This document shows positions 42,849-51,537 of a stretch of DNA of 64,000 bases, piece by piece. The notes below the pieces were generated by a model, which worked only from the letters and a program-made list of their open reading frames with translations, ran no database searches and was not told where the DNA came from. The stretch comes from a bacterium. Its GTDB lineage: Bacteria; Sysuimicrobiota; Sysuimicrobiia; Sysuimicrobiales; Humicultoraceae. Position 1 is the stretch's first letter. Every line of letters starts with the position of its first letter. The DNA is taken from the NCBI GenBank assembly GCA_031082185.1, contig JAVHLI010000012.1:21242-85241 (forward strand), given 5' to 3'. A program made the position numbers and the translations under genes.

Positions 42849-44102
42849 ATGCTAGACTACGAGTCCTTCCTGTCCACGCTCGCGCGGCGGACGGAGCGCT
42901 CCGTGATCCGGGAACTACTCAAGCTGACCCGCCCGGGGAACGTCATTTCCTTTGCCGGCGGCCTGCCCGATCCGGCCACCTTTCCGATCGCAGAGCTCCA
43001 GGACGTGACGCGCGAGGTCCTGGAGAACGAGGGCAAGACGGCGCTGCAGTACGCGACCACCGAAGGCGATCCAATCCTGCGCGAGGAACTCGTCCGATGG
43101 ATGGCCAAGGACGGAATCAAGACCTGCCGCGATGACGTCCTGATCACGACGGGCTCACAGCAGGCGCTCGATATCGTTGGCCGTGTGCTCCTCGATCCCG
43201 GGGACGTGATCGTGGTCGAGCTGCCGACCTACCTGGGCGGGTTGCAGGCCTTCCGCACGTACGGGGTGGAGATGGTCGGCGTTCCCCAGGACGACGACGG
43301 CATCAACGTACACGCACTGCACGGCGCCCTGACGCGCCTGCGGCAGGAGGGCCGCCGCCCGAAATTCCTTTACGCCGTGCCTGACTTCCAGAACCCGTCC
43401 GGGATCACCTGGAGCCGGGCGCGCCGCGAGCGCCTGCTAGAGCTGGCCGGCGAGTTTGACACCCTGGTCATCGAGGACAACCCCTACCGTGAGATGCGCT
43501 TCCTCGGGAGCGCTCCGCCACCGATCACCGCGCTCGATACCGAAGGGCGCACTCTCTACCTCTCCACCTTCAGCAAGACGCTGGCGCCCGGCCTCCGAAT
43601 AGGCTGGATTGCCGGCCCCCAGCCGATCATCTCGCGCTGCGTGACCGTGAAGCAGGGGATGGATCTCTGCGGCCCGGCGTTGACGCAGGCGATCGCGGCG
43701 GTCCTGCTGGCCCGCGGGACGCTGATGAAACGGCTTCCCACGGTGGTGGGGCTCTACCGGCGCAAGAGGGACGCAATGCTCGAAGCGCTGGCGCGCGAGA
43801 TGCCCGAGGGCGTGTCCTGGACGCGACCGGAGGGAGGGCTGTTCCTCTGGGTGCGTCTTCCCGAGGGGATGGACGCGGGCACGATGCTCAAGGTTGCGCT
43901 CGAGGAAGAGGCCGTGGCCTACGTTCCGGGGCAGCCGTTCCACGCCGACGGAAGCGGCCAGAATACGCTGCGCCTGAACTTCTCCTACCCATCCGAGGCC
44001 CAGATCACGGAGGGCATCGCCCGCCTGGGCCGGATCGTGCGCCGCAGCGTGCCGGCGCCTGTCCACACAATCCACAGGGAGGGAACAAAGGTTTCGGATT
44101 GA
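42849..44102 (+). CDS. PLP-dependent aminotransferase, class I (2-aminoadipate/MocR-like)
   Basis: A 417-residue fold-type I aminotransferase. The PLP lysine is in STFSKTLAPGLRIGW; other blocks are FAGGLPDPATFPI, TTGSQQALDI and VPDFQNPSGITWS. It is close to LysN/2-aminoadipate and branched-chain-type transaminases with wide substrate ranges; the exact amino acid cannot be told. ATG 42849 starts the conserved N-terminus; upstream frame is a shadow of rsmA. It ends in the structured region before the convergent LCP gene. Confidence 0.85.
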   Translation: MLDYESFLSTLARRTERSVIRELLKLTRPGNVISFAGGLPDPATFPIAELQDVTREVLENEGKTALQYATTEGDPILREELVRWMAKDGIKTCRDDVLITTGSQQALDIVGRVLLDPGDVIVVELPTYLGGLQAFRTYGVEMVGVPQDDDGINVHALHGALTRLRQEGRRPKFLYAVPDFQNPSGITWSRARRERLLELAGEFDTLVIEDNPYREMRFLGSAPPPITALDTEGRTLYLSTFSKTLAPGLRIGWIAGPQPIISRCVTVKQGMDLCGPALTQAIAAVLLARGTLMKRLPTVVGLYRRKRDAMLEALAREMPEGVSWTRPEGGLFLWVRLPEGMDAGTMLKVALEEEAVAYVPGQPFHADGSGQNTLRLNFSYPSEAQITEGIARLGRIVRRSVPAPVHTIHREGTKVSD

Positions 44103-44112
44103 CGGGGTCACG

Positions 44113-44219
44113 GGTGCGTGTTACTTTCGCACCGTCAGCGGTACGCAGCTGGTTGAGATGGGAGGAGGTAACTCCTTCGGGAGCGGCCCGGCCTAACTCG
44201 GCAGCAGGCGGCCGCTGAC
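44113..44219 (+). other. Candidate structured RNA or complex terminator region
   Basis: Gene-free stretch between two convergent stops. Seen on the plus strand: GGTGCG (44113-44118) pairs with CGCACC (44128-44133); GTCAGCGG (44134-44141) pairs perfectly with CCGCTGAC (44212-44219) around a 70-base interior; inside, GAGGAG-GTAA-CTCCTT (44162-44177) makes a GNRA-capped hairpin that competes with CTCC-TTCG-GGAG (44172-44183), a UUCG-capped hairpin. Pairings GCTGGTTG with TAACTCGGC close the interior further. I could not match it to a known RNA family, and no poly-T run marks a simple terminator. Confidence 0.4.
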
Positions 44220-44224
44220 GTTTT

Positions 44225-45532
44225 CTACGGACCGCGCAGCTTCGCCACCGCATCCTTGGCAAGCAGCACGGTGATCCCACCACCGGGCGCCGGCGGTTCT
44301 TTTCTGACCGCGAACCCGCCCAGCGCAGAAGCCAGCGCGCGTGCGGTGCGAGGCCGGTCGGCGCGATCAATGATCGTCGTCACCTCTGCCGGTTCTTCCG
44401 CGGCGCGCACCGTGACCATCTTGAATCCAAGCGCCCCGATGCGGGCCGCCGCCTGCTGGCCCAGGCCGGGGACGCCGCTGGCGTTCTGCACCTCGATCGG
44501 CAGGGTCTTCAGATCCTCTTCGGCCAGGCCGTAGAAGAGGTCCGCTATCACCGCGCGCATCCTGACCGGATCGGGCTCCCAGTACAAGGGCGCGAAGTTG
44601 CCGGGCAGCGTCTCCACGCGCAGCGGCGCCCCACGCGCGCGCACCGCGAACACGCCCAGGGTCATCAGTTCAGCACGGGTTAGGTTGGTCTGCGCGTTGC
44701 GGGCAAAGGCGCCCAGCAGCCGCGGACCGGCCAGGAGCGTGGAGGGCTGCTTGAGCTGCCGGACCAACGTCATGATCACCTGATGCTGGCGGTTCACCCG
44801 GCCGATGTCGCCCAAGGGGTCGTGGCGGAAGCGGATGTAGCCCGCGACCTGGTCGCCGTTCAGCCGCTGCCGCCCCTTCTTCAGGTCCACGGTAAACCCG
44901 GCCCAGCTGTCGGTGTACCGCATGTCCTTCTCGACGTCTATCTCGATGCCTCCGACGGCGTCCACCAGGCGCGCGAACGACTCGGGTCCCAGTTTGATGT
45001 AGTAGTCCACCCTGACTCCCAGGAGGCGCTCCACCGTCTTGATCGTCAGGCGCGGACCGCCGTAGGCGTACGAGGCGTTGATCTTGGTGACGCCGTGGCG
45101 CGGGATCTCGGCCCGTGTATCGCGCGGTATGGAAAGCGCAGTGATCCGCTCGCCATCGGGATCGAACGAGACCAGGATGATGGTGTCCGCCCGTGCAAAG
45201 TTCATCACCTGGCGGCGATTGTCGAGGGCTACGTCAATGCCTATCAGGAGGACGTTCACCCGGCCGGTCAGGCGGAGCGGCCAGCCGAAGGCCTCGGCGT
45301 TGCGCCGCCCCACGACGGCCTCGCCTGTGCCTATGGTCACCTGGCTCAGAATGTACAGGTAGATTCCCAGCGCAAATCCGCCGGCCACCAGCACGGCGGC
45401 CGGGACGGCCCAAACCACAGCCCGCCACCAGCGCCTGCGGGGAGGAGGGGGCGGAGGTGCCGCGGGGGGCTCAGGATCTGCCGTCTGGGCGCCCGGCGCG
45501 TGGTCCACTTTGTCAGGGAGTTGTTCGGCCAC
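44225..45532 (-). CDS. LytR-CpsA-Psr (LCP) family protein with LytR_C domain
   Basis: A 435-residue envelope protein: proline-rich cytoplasmic start, one membrane helix (about 39-61), then the LCP domain (NVLLIGIDVALDNR, RADTIILVSFDP, ALSIPRDTRAEIP, GDQVAGYIRFRHDPLGDIGR) and a C-terminal LytR_C domain (IEVQNASGVPGLGQQAA). LCP enzymes attach glycopolymers to peptidoglycan. The start at 45532 lies very close to a possible promoter, so the message may be leaderless. It is divergent from ispE. Confidence 0.9.
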   Translation of the reverse strand: MAEQLPDKVDHAPGAQTADPEPPAAPPPPPPRRRWWRAVVWAVPAAVLVAGGFALGIYLYILSQVTIGTGEAVVGRRNAEAFGWPLRLTGRVNVLLIGIDVALDNRRQVMNFARADTIILVSFDPDGERITALSIPRDTRAEIPRHGVTKINASYAYGGPRLTIKTVERLLGVRVDYYIKLGPESFARLVDAVGGIEIDVEKDMRYTDSWAGFTVDLKKGRQRLNGDQVAGYIRFRHDPLGDIGRVNRQHQVIMTLVRQLKQPSTLLAGPRLLGAFARNAQTNLTRAELMTLGVFAVRARGAPLRVETLPGNFAPLYWEPDPVRMRAVIADLFYGLAEEDLKTLPIEVQNASGVPGLGQQAAARIGALGFKMVTVRAAEEPAEVTTIIDRADRPRTARALASALGGFAVRKEPPAPGGGITVLLAKDAVAKLRGP

Positions 45533-45538
45533 GGGGCT

Positions 45539-45567
45539 ATCTTACGGGAACCGTCCGGCCTGCGCAA
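45539..45567 (-). promoter_or_regulatory. Possible promoter of the LCP gene
   Basis: On the minus strand TTGCGC (45567-45562), 17 bases, TAAGAT (45544-45539). The start site would fall at about the LCP ATG (45532), implying a leaderless mRNA. Weak -35 match. Confidence 0.35.
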
Positions 45568-45590
45568 CGAAGGCCGCCTCCCACGGAGGA

Positions 45591-45624
45591 TTAGTGCCCC
45601 CCGGCACCTAACTATTTAGTGCCG
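45591..45624. repeat. Three inverted copies of TTAG-TGCC between lcp and ispE
   Basis: TTAGTGCC at 45591-45598, its inverse with one extra base CGGCACCTAA at 45602-45611, and TTTAGTGCCG at 45615-45624. Middle copy can pair with either neighbour. It may be an operator for one or both divergent genes, or a switchable hairpin in the ispE leader. Confidence 0.4.
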
Positions 45625-45650
45625 CAGAGCCGCACGGGGGGGGCGATGTT

Positions 45651-46517
45651 GTGAAGGAATTGCGCCTCAATGCCTACGCCAAAGTCAACCTAGCCCTGGA
45701 TGTACTGCAGCGTCGTGAGGACGGGTATCACGAGATCGAGACCGTCCTCCACACGATCGCGCTGCACGACTCGATAACGCTGCGCGAGTCGGGCGAGGGG
45801 ATCCTCGTCACCACCGACGACCCCTCAATCCCAACGGACGCGGGCAGCCTGCTGTACCGCACGGCCGCGCTGTTGCGGGAGAAGTACGGCGTGGCGCGGC
45901 CGGTAGAGATCGAGGTGCGCAAACGCATTCCCGTGGCTGCCGGCCTTGGTGGAGGCAGCGCCGACGCCGCGATGATGCTGATCGGGCTGGCCCAGATGTG
46001 GAAGCTGCGGCTCGACCGCCGCGAGCTCTACGCGCTGGCGGCGCGGCTCGGCTCGGACGTGCCGTTCTTTCTGAGCGGCGGCGCCGCCTTGGCCCGGGGA
46101 AGGGGCGAACGGCTCCAGCCGCTCGCGCCGCTGCCGGCCACCTGGGTGGTGCTGGCCAGGCCCCGATTCCCGGTGCTGACCGAGTGGGCCTACGGGCGCA
46201 TACGGCCCGCGGAGATTACCGGCCGTCCAGACATCCCGCTGCTCTTGGATGCGGTGGCCAAGCGAGATCTGCCCGCGGTCGGGCGCCTAGTGGGGAACGT
46301 GTTCGAGGAGGTTGTCGCCGGCCACCATCCCATCGTCGCCGATCTGAAGGCGCGGATCCTGCGGGGTGAGGCCTATGGGGCCGCGATGAGCGGCACTGGG
46401 CCCACCGTCTACGGGTTGATGGCCAACGAGGCCGCGGCCAGGCACCTTGCCGAGGACCTGGGAACGCGGGATGAGGTGGATGTCATCGTGACGCGCACCT
46501 TCTCGGAGGAACGCTAG
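45651..46517 (+). CDS. ispE: 4-diphosphocytidyl-2-C-methyl-D-erythritol kinase
   Basis: GHMP-family kinase of the MEP isoprenoid pathway, 288 residues. N-terminal AYAKVNLALDVLQRREDGYH, ATP loop PVAAGLGGGSADAAMML and C-terminal GAAMSGTGPTVYGL are standard. GTG at 45651 follows a G-rich run. It begins a set of ispE, nucleotidyltransferase and purR similar in order to Bacillus. Confidence 0.94.
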   Translation: MKELRLNAYAKVNLALDVLQRREDGYHEIETVLHTIALHDSITLRESGEGILVTTDDPSIPTDAGSLLYRTAALLREKYGVARPVEIEVRKRIPVAAGLGGGSADAAMMLIGLAQMWKLRLDRRELYALAARLGSDVPFFLSGGAALARGRGERLQPLAPLPATWVVLARPRFPVLTEWAYGRIRPAEITGRPDIPLLLDAVAKRDLPAVGRLVGNVFEEVVAGHHPIVADLKARILRGEAYGAAMSGTGPTVYGLMANEAAARHLAEDLGTRDEVDVIVTRTFSEER

Positions 46518-47275
46518 TGCCTTCCGCTATCGTGCTGGCCGGTGGAGGGCCGGAGCCAGATCTGGCCCCGGGCCTTCCGAACAAGGCGTTCCTCCAGATC
46601 GGCGGCCTGGCGCTGGTGGAGCGCGTCGTGACCACCCTGCGCGGCAGCTCCAGCATTGGGAGGATCGTGGTCGTCGGGCCGCCGGAGCCCCTGGCGGCCC
46701 TTCTGGGATCTTCGGCGGAGATCGTCCCGGATCAGGGCTCGATGATGGACAACATCGCCGCAGGCGTGGCCCCTCTGAGAGATAGAGAGCGCGTGGTCGC
46801 GGTGGCATCGGACCTGCCGCTGATCACGCCGGACGCGGTGGAGCGGTTCCTGGGGCTCTGCACGGGAGAGTTTGACTTCTACTACGCGATCGTGCCACAG
46901 GCCGCGATCGAGCGTCGCTTCCCCACCGCCCGCAAGACCTATGTGAAGCTTACCGACGGGACGTTTTGCGGCGGCAGCATTGTGCTCTTCGCGCCTGCGG
47001 CGCTGGAGCGGATTCGGCCGCTGGTCGAGCAGGCGATCGCCGCACGAAAGAAGCCATGGCTGCTGGCCCAACTCTTCGGATTGGCGACGGTCATGCGGTT
47101 TGCCTCGGGCCGGCTCTCTATCGCCGAGCTGGAGGCGCGGGCGCACGCGATCAGCGGGCTTCGCGGCCGTGCAGTAGTGCTCGACGGTCCCGAGATGGCG
47201 CTCGACGTGGATGCCGACCGGCCCGAGAACCTGGCCGCGATCCGCGCGGTCCTGGAGCCGCTTCCGGAGCCGTAG
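46517..47275 (+). CDS. MobA/GlmU-like nucleotidyltransferase
   Basis: A 252-residue sugar-phosphate or cofactor nucleotidyltransferase of GT-A fold. Signature is the N-terminal AIVLAGGG with an interrupted loop (PNKAFLQIGGLALVERVV), and the metal aspartate in VAVASDLPLIT; a GGSIVLF block and LDVDADRPENL at the end are also typical. Substrate unknown: it lacks the GlmU left-handed helix domain and is not a clear IspD. GTG overlaps the ispE stop. It may act in cell-wall or cofactor synthesis. Confidence 0.75.
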   Translation: MPSAIVLAGGGPEPDLAPGLPNKAFLQIGGLALVERVVTTLRGSSSIGRIVVVGPPEPLAALLGSSAEIVPDQGSMMDNIAAGVAPLRDRERVVAVASDLPLITPDAVERFLGLCTGEFDFYYAIVPQAAIERRFPTARKTYVKLTDGTFCGGSIVLFAPAALERIRPLVEQAIAARKKPWLLAQLFGLATVMRFASGRLSIAELEARAHAISGLRGRAVVLDGPEMALDVDADRPENLAAIRAVLEPLPEP

Positions 47276-47281
47276 CCGGAG

Positions 47282-48151
47282 ATGCCGCGCCGGAAGGACG
47301 CGAAGGCACGTTCCGACGGGGAGCGTTCCGGTCGGCGGCTTCGCCGCGGCGAGCGCATGGTGGTGCTCTCCCACAGGCTGATGCAGTCCCCTGACCGTCT
47401 GCACTCGCTGGCCGGCTTCGCTGAACTGCTGGGCGCCGCTAAGTCCACGATAAGCGAGGACCTGGCCCTGCTGAGGGCGGCCTGCGAGCGGTTCGGTCTG
47501 GGTCGGATCGTCACCGTGCCCGGCGCCTCCGGCGGGATCCGCTTCCGACCGCACCGCACCCCGGCGCAGATCCGGCGCCTGGTCGAGGATCTCAGCGGGC
47601 GGCTCAGGGAGCCGGGACGCGTGCTCCCCGGCGGGTTCCTCCAGATGACCGATCTAATATCCTCGCCGTCCGTGGCCGCGGAGATGGGCGAGGTGTTCGC
47701 CACTCTGTTCTGGGACGCGCGTCCCGACTGCGTGCTGACCATGGAGGTCAAAGGCATCCCGCTGGCGCTCATGACCGCACGCGCGTTCAACGTGCCGATG
47801 GTGACAGTCCGCCGGGAAGGCAAGATCACCGATGCCCCCTCGGTCAGCGTCAACTACCTGTCGGGATCGTCGCAGACGGTGCAGACGATGACGCTGCCGC
47901 TTAGGGCCATCCCCCAGCGCGCACGCGTGCTGTTCATTGACGATTTCCTGCGCGGGGGCGGCACTGCCCGCGGTGTGGGGGACCTGATGCGCGAGTTCCA
48001 GGCTGAAGTTGTGGGTATTGGGGTATTTGTTGAAACAGAGAGGCCTGCCGACAAGATGCTGGATCGCTACCTTGCCCTGATTACCTATCGCGGCGTCGGA
48101 GCGAGCGGTGAGGCCCTGGTTGGTCCCAGTCGGTGGATCGCGGCATTGTAG
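47282..48151 (+). CDS. purR: PurR-type pur operon repressor (Bacillus type)
   Basis: A 289-residue regulator with an N-terminal winged helix (RLHSLAGFAELLGAAKSTIS, about 39-58) and a phosphoribosyltransferase-fold domain whose PRPP loop is VLFIDDFLRGGGTARG (216-231). In Bacillus this protein binds PurBox DNA and is released by PRPP. The domain pair is unlike E. coli PurR (LacI type). Gene order with ispE upstream matches Firmicutes. A possible autoregulatory PurBox was not identified. Confidence 0.9.
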   Translation: MPRRKDAKARSDGERSGRRLRRGERMVVLSHRLMQSPDRLHSLAGFAELLGAAKSTISEDLALLRAACERFGLGRIVTVPGASGGIRFRPHRTPAQIRRLVEDLSGRLREPGRVLPGGFLQMTDLISSPSVAAEMGEVFATLFWDARPDCVLTMEVKGIPLALMTARAFNVPMVTVRREGKITDAPSVSVNYLSGSSQTVQTMTLPLRAIPQRARVLFIDDFLRGGGTARGVGDLMREFQAEVVGIGVFVETERPADKMLDRYLALITYRGVGASGEALVGPSRWIAAL

Positions 48152-48183
48152 GACGGTAGGGACCGGCCGCAGGGAGCAGCGCG

Positions 48184-48786
48184 GTGACGCTGGAGGAAGT
48201 CAGGGAGGAGTTGGCGTTCTTCGAGCCCGGTGTGGTCCGGCTCAACCCGCCGGCAGGCGCGCGCGCAATGGCCCGTGCCCAGACCGAGATGGGAGTACGG
48301 TTCCAGCCCTCGCTGCTGGCCGTGCTGTCGGTCCATAACGGTGGGTTCATCGTGAGCGAGCCCGTGTTGGGCGTCCCACCGATACAGTCGGCCCTCGACA
48401 TGGTTCATGCCACCCGGCAGGCCCGGGCCCACTGGGGGCCTGTCTGCTGGTGGGATGGCTGGGTCGAGGTAGGCAGCGACGGCTGCGGCAACCAGTACGT
48501 GCTGCTGCTGGATCGCCAGGGCGTCGGCGGCGAGTCCCCTGTCGGGTTCTTTGACGCCGGCGCAGGGGAGATCACCGAAATCGTGGCCTCCTCCTACCTG
48601 AACTATCTGTGGTTTGTCACGCAGGACGTGAAGTGGCATTATCGGGCTGACGGGAATCCGCGCGCACGGAAGGAAGTTGACTGGACTAACAGGAAGGTGA
48701 TCGTGCGCCCCGGAGCGCTCTCGCCGTGGCGCTCCAACGAGGCGTGGACGCTGGCCCACGACCCTGCCCTGATCAGGTGGCGGTGA
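48184..48786 (+). CDS. SMI1/KNR4-family protein
   Basis: A 200-residue cytosolic protein of the SMI1/KNR4 superfamily: N-terminal TLEEVREELAFFEP, MGVRFQPSLLAVLSVHNGGF (family-defining helix and turn) and VEVGSDGCGNQYVLLLDR. In many bacteria the family gives immunity to contact-dependent toxins, but it also occurs alone with housekeeping roles. No toxin gene is next to it here, so immunity is only one option. It follows purR by 32 bases. Confidence 0.75.
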   Translation: MTLEEVREELAFFEPGVVRLNPPAGARAMARAQTEMGVRFQPSLLAVLSVHNGGFIVSEPVLGVPPIQSALDMVHATRQARAHWGPVCWWDGWVEVGSDGCGNQYVLLLDRQGVGGESPVGFFDAGAGEITEIVASSYLNYLWFVTQDVKWHYRADGNPRARKEVDWTNRKVIVRPGALSPWRSNEAWTLAHDPALIRWR

Positions 48787-48813
48787 ACCCTTTCCGCCCG
48801 CATGGAGGATGAG

Positions 48814-50175
48814 ATGAGATCAACCACACGCCGACGACTCGGCGCATTCGCTGCATCCGCTGTAGCCGTCATGGTGCTCGCGACGCCTGTCCTCCCGGCG
48901 GCCGCGCAGGCGCCCAGGCCGGTGACGCTGGTCGAGGCGCTGACGCTGTCCGCACAGAAGAACCACGGACTGCGGGCCGCCGCGGTCGAGGTGAAGATCG
49001 CCCGTGCGCAACTGGCGCAGGCCGAGGCGGTGAAGTCGGGCCAGATTGTGCTGTCCGCCTCGTACACGCGGGTGAACATGCGGGAAGGCAGTACGATGGT
49101 CATCCCGCCAGGGACGATTCCCGGAATCACAGATCCGATCGTCATCACGCTGCCGGCCCCGGATCCCAACGTGTACTCCGCGGCTATCACCTATCAGGTC
49201 CCGCTGTACAGCGGCGGGCGCATCGAGTCCCAGATCGCCCTCGTGCAGGCCAACCTAAGAGGGGCGGAGGCGGCGCTGGAACGGGCCAAGCACCAGGTCG
49301 TGCTAGACGTCAAGCAGGCGTACTTCCAGATGCTCCTGGCCCAGGCCGGCGTCGAGGTGGCGGCGCGCGCGGTGACCGCCGCCGACGAGAACCTGCGCGT
49401 GGCCCGGGCACGTGTGGCCGCGGGTGTCTCGCCCCGTTTCGACGAGGTGCAGGCAGAGGTGAGCCAGGCGAACGCCAGGCAGGGAGGGATTCGCGCCCGG
49501 AACTCCCTGGCGCTGGCGCAGCACGGTCTGAACGCACTGATGGCCCTGCCGCTGGATACCGTGCTGCAGCCGCGCGAGACGATGACAGTTGTTCCGATCC
49601 GCGGCGATACCGCGGCCCTGGTGCGCCGCGCGCTCGAAGGACGGCCCGAGCTGATCGAGCACCGCGCCCGCGTTGACATGGCACTGGCTGCGATCGAGAT
49701 CGCGCGCGCGGGAGGGCGCCCTGCGGTGGTGCTTTCCGGCGGGCCGAGCTACGGCAACGCAAGTGGATCGTCGGTCACGACATCCGGTTGGGCGGTGACC
49801 CTCGCGGCCACGGTGCCGCTGTTTGATGGCGGCGTGACCGCCCAGCGGGTGCGCGAGGCCGAGGCCAAGGTCGAGCAGCTTCGCGAGGTCGAGGCGCAGA
49901 TCCGGCAGGGGATTGAGCTGGAAGTCCGGCGCGCGCTGCTCAACTTCTCCTCTGCCGCCGAGGAGATGGCCGCCGCCGACAAGGCAGTCGAGCTGGCACA
50001 GGAAGGGCTGCGCATCGCCAACGTCCGATTCGCGGCCGGCGTCTCCACCAACCTGGAGGTGGTTACGGCGCAGGCTTCACTGTCGCAGGCAGAGGGCAAC
50101 CGAATCCTGGCGCTCTTCAACGTGAACCTGGCGCGGGCGCAGCTCGAGCGGGCGGTCGGGGGCGCGGTGGAGTAG
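48814..50175 (+). CDS. TolC-family outer-membrane efflux protein
   Basis: ATG 48814 is preceded by GGAGG five bases upstream; the upstream ATG 48802 would overlap that site. The signal peptide (GAFAASAVAVMVLATPVLPA) ends at an AAAQA-type site. The mature protein (about 425 residues) has the two TolC-like repeats, long coiled-coil helices and LYSGGRIESQIAL and LFDGGVTAQRVREA, the repeated beta-barrel entry motifs. It would form the outer-membrane tunnel for the exporter genes that follow, and is evidence of a two-membrane envelope. Confidence 0.9.
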   Translation: MRSTTRRRLGAFAASAVAVMVLATPVLPAAAQAPRPVTLVEALTLSAQKNHGLRAAAVEVKIARAQLAQAEAVKSGQIVLSASYTRVNMREGSTMVIPPGTIPGITDPIVITLPAPDPNVYSAAITYQVPLYSGGRIESQIALVQANLRGAEAALERAKHQVVLDVKQAYFQMLLAQAGVEVAARAVTAADENLRVARARVAAGVSPRFDEVQAEVSQANARQGGIRARNSLALAQHGLNALMALPLDTVLQPRETMTVVPIRGDTAALVRRALEGRPELIEHRARVDMALAAIEIARAGGRPAVVLSGGPSYGNASGSSVTTSGWAVTLAATVPLFDGGVTAQRVREAEAKVEQLREVEAQIRQGIELEVRRALLNFSSAAEEMAAADKAVELAQEGLRIANVRFAAGVSTNLEVVTAQASLSQAEGNRILALFNVNLARAQLERAVGGAVE

Positions 50176-50211
50176 GACCGTGATGCTCAGCGGGCGGCGC
50201 GGTGGGTTCAG

Positions 50212-51534
50212 ATGGTGACCCTCCACGGGCGGCGGGTACCCCTCGTACCCCTGGTGCTGGTGGCCGCGCTGGCGGCCTACGGCGCGGCGCAATACCTGGC
50301 AGGCCGCAACGCGGTCAACAGCACGATCATCGAGGGCTCCGGCACCATAGAGGCCACGCAGGTGCACATCGCTGCCAAGATGCCGGGGCGGGTTCTGGAT
50401 GTGCTGGTCGGCTCGGGTGACGAGGTGGTTGCCGGGGCTGTGTTGGTTCGCTTCGACAGGCAGGAAGTGGATGCCCAGGTCGCTCAGGCCGGGGCCGCCG
50501 TCTCCGCGGCCCGGGCGCGCCTCTCGCAGGCCGAAGTGGCGCTGCGCGCGCAGCGCCAGCAGTCGCCTGCCACCATCGGTCAGGCAGAGGCCGCGCAGAG
50601 CGCTGCTCAGGCCCGGGTTCCACAGGCCAGGGAGGCCGTGGAGCTTCAGCAGGCGCAGTCCGAGCAGCAGATCGCCCAGGCCCAGGCCGCGGTGGCTCAG
50701 GCCGAGGCGTCGCTGGCCGCGGCTACGGCCGGCCGTGGGGCTGTGCGGGCAAACCTAAAGAAGGCCGAGGCGGACCTCACTCGTGCCGCGGCGTTGTTCC
50801 GGGAGGGTGCGGTGGCCGCCCAGGCAGTGGATGCCGCGCGGGCCGCGGTGGACGTGCTGGCAGCACAGGAGGCCGCGGCCGCGGCCCAGGAGGTGGTCGC
50901 GCGCCGGCAGGTCGAGCAGGCGCGCGCGGCGCTGGAACTGGCGCAGGCCGGAGCCCGGCAGACATCCATCCGCCGGCAGGACGTGGTGGTGGCCCAGGCC
51001 CAAGAGGCCCAGGCTCAGGCGGCCTACGCCGGCGCGAAGACGGCAAAGGATCTGGTCGCGCAGCGCGAAGCGGAAGTCGCGGTCGCCCGCGCCGCGCTGG
51101 CGCAGGCCGAGGCCGTGCTGCGCTACGCGCAGGCCGTGGGGGCCAACTTGATCCTGACATCCCCGATCGGTGGCGTGGCGCTTTCCCGCAGCGTCGAGCC
51201 GGGCGAGATCGTCGGAGCCGGAGTACCGGTTCTCACCGTGGCCGACCTGAGCACCGTGTGGATCCGCGTCTACGTGCCCGAGGCCCGCCTGGGCAGGCTG
51301 CGCGTTGGGCAGCGCGGCGAGGTGTTCGTGGACGCGTTTCCAGACCGGGCCTTCTCAGGTCGGGTGACCGAGATCGCAAGCCAGGCCGAGTTCACGCCAC
51401 GTAACGTGGCGACCCAACAGGAGCGCGCCAAGCTGGTGTTCGCGGTGCGCCTGACGCTGGAGAACCCGGAGGGCCTGCTCAAGCCCGGCATGCCGGCCGA
51501 TGCAAGGATCCACACAGGCACATCGTCGCCGTGA
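50212..51534 (+). CDS. HlyD-family periplasmic adaptor
   Basis: A 440-residue membrane-fusion protein: N-terminal anchor (PLVPLVLVAALAAYGAA), a biotinyl-lipoyl half GSGTIEATQVHIAAKMPGRV, a very long Ala/Gln/Glu-rich coiled coil (about 95-300) and the second lipoyl half with beta barrel (LTSPIGGVALSRSVEPGEIV). It bridges the inner-membrane pump and the TolC tunnel. Similar to YbhG. Starts 36 bases after tolC. Confidence 0.9.
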   Translation: MVTLHGRRVPLVPLVLVAALAAYGAAQYLAGRNAVNSTIIEGSGTIEATQVHIAAKMPGRVLDVLVGSGDEVVAGAVLVRFDRQEVDAQVAQAGAAVSAARARLSQAEVALRAQRQQSPATIGQAEAAQSAAQARVPQAREAVELQQAQSEQQIAQAQAAVAQAEASLAAATAGRGAVRANLKKAEADLTRAAALFREGAVAAQAVDAARAAVDVLAAQEAAAAAQEVVARRQVEQARAALELAQAGARQTSIRRQDVVVAQAQEAQAQAAYAGAKTAKDLVAQREAEVAVARAALAQAEAVLRYAQAVGANLILTSPIGGVALSRSVEPGEIVGAGVPVLTVADLSTVWIRVYVPEARLGRLRVGQRGEVFVDAFPDRAFSGRVTEIASQAEFTPRNVATQQERAKLVFAVRLTLENPEGLLKPGMPADARIHTGTSSP

Positions 51535-51537
51535 GGC

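Noticed and set aside
44113..44219. A ZTP riboswitch or small SRP RNA
   Set aside because: The hairpin followed by GGGAGCGG recalls the ZTP fold and GGCAGCAG recalls SRP, but the required distal motifs (CCGCCUGGGC; GGAAGGAAGCAGC) are absent, and position between convergent genes does not fit a riboswitch.
48184..48786. Immunity protein of a contact-dependent toxin system
   Set aside because: SMI1/KNR4 proteins often do this, but no large toxin, Rhs or secretion gene lies next to it; neighbours are purR and an exporter.
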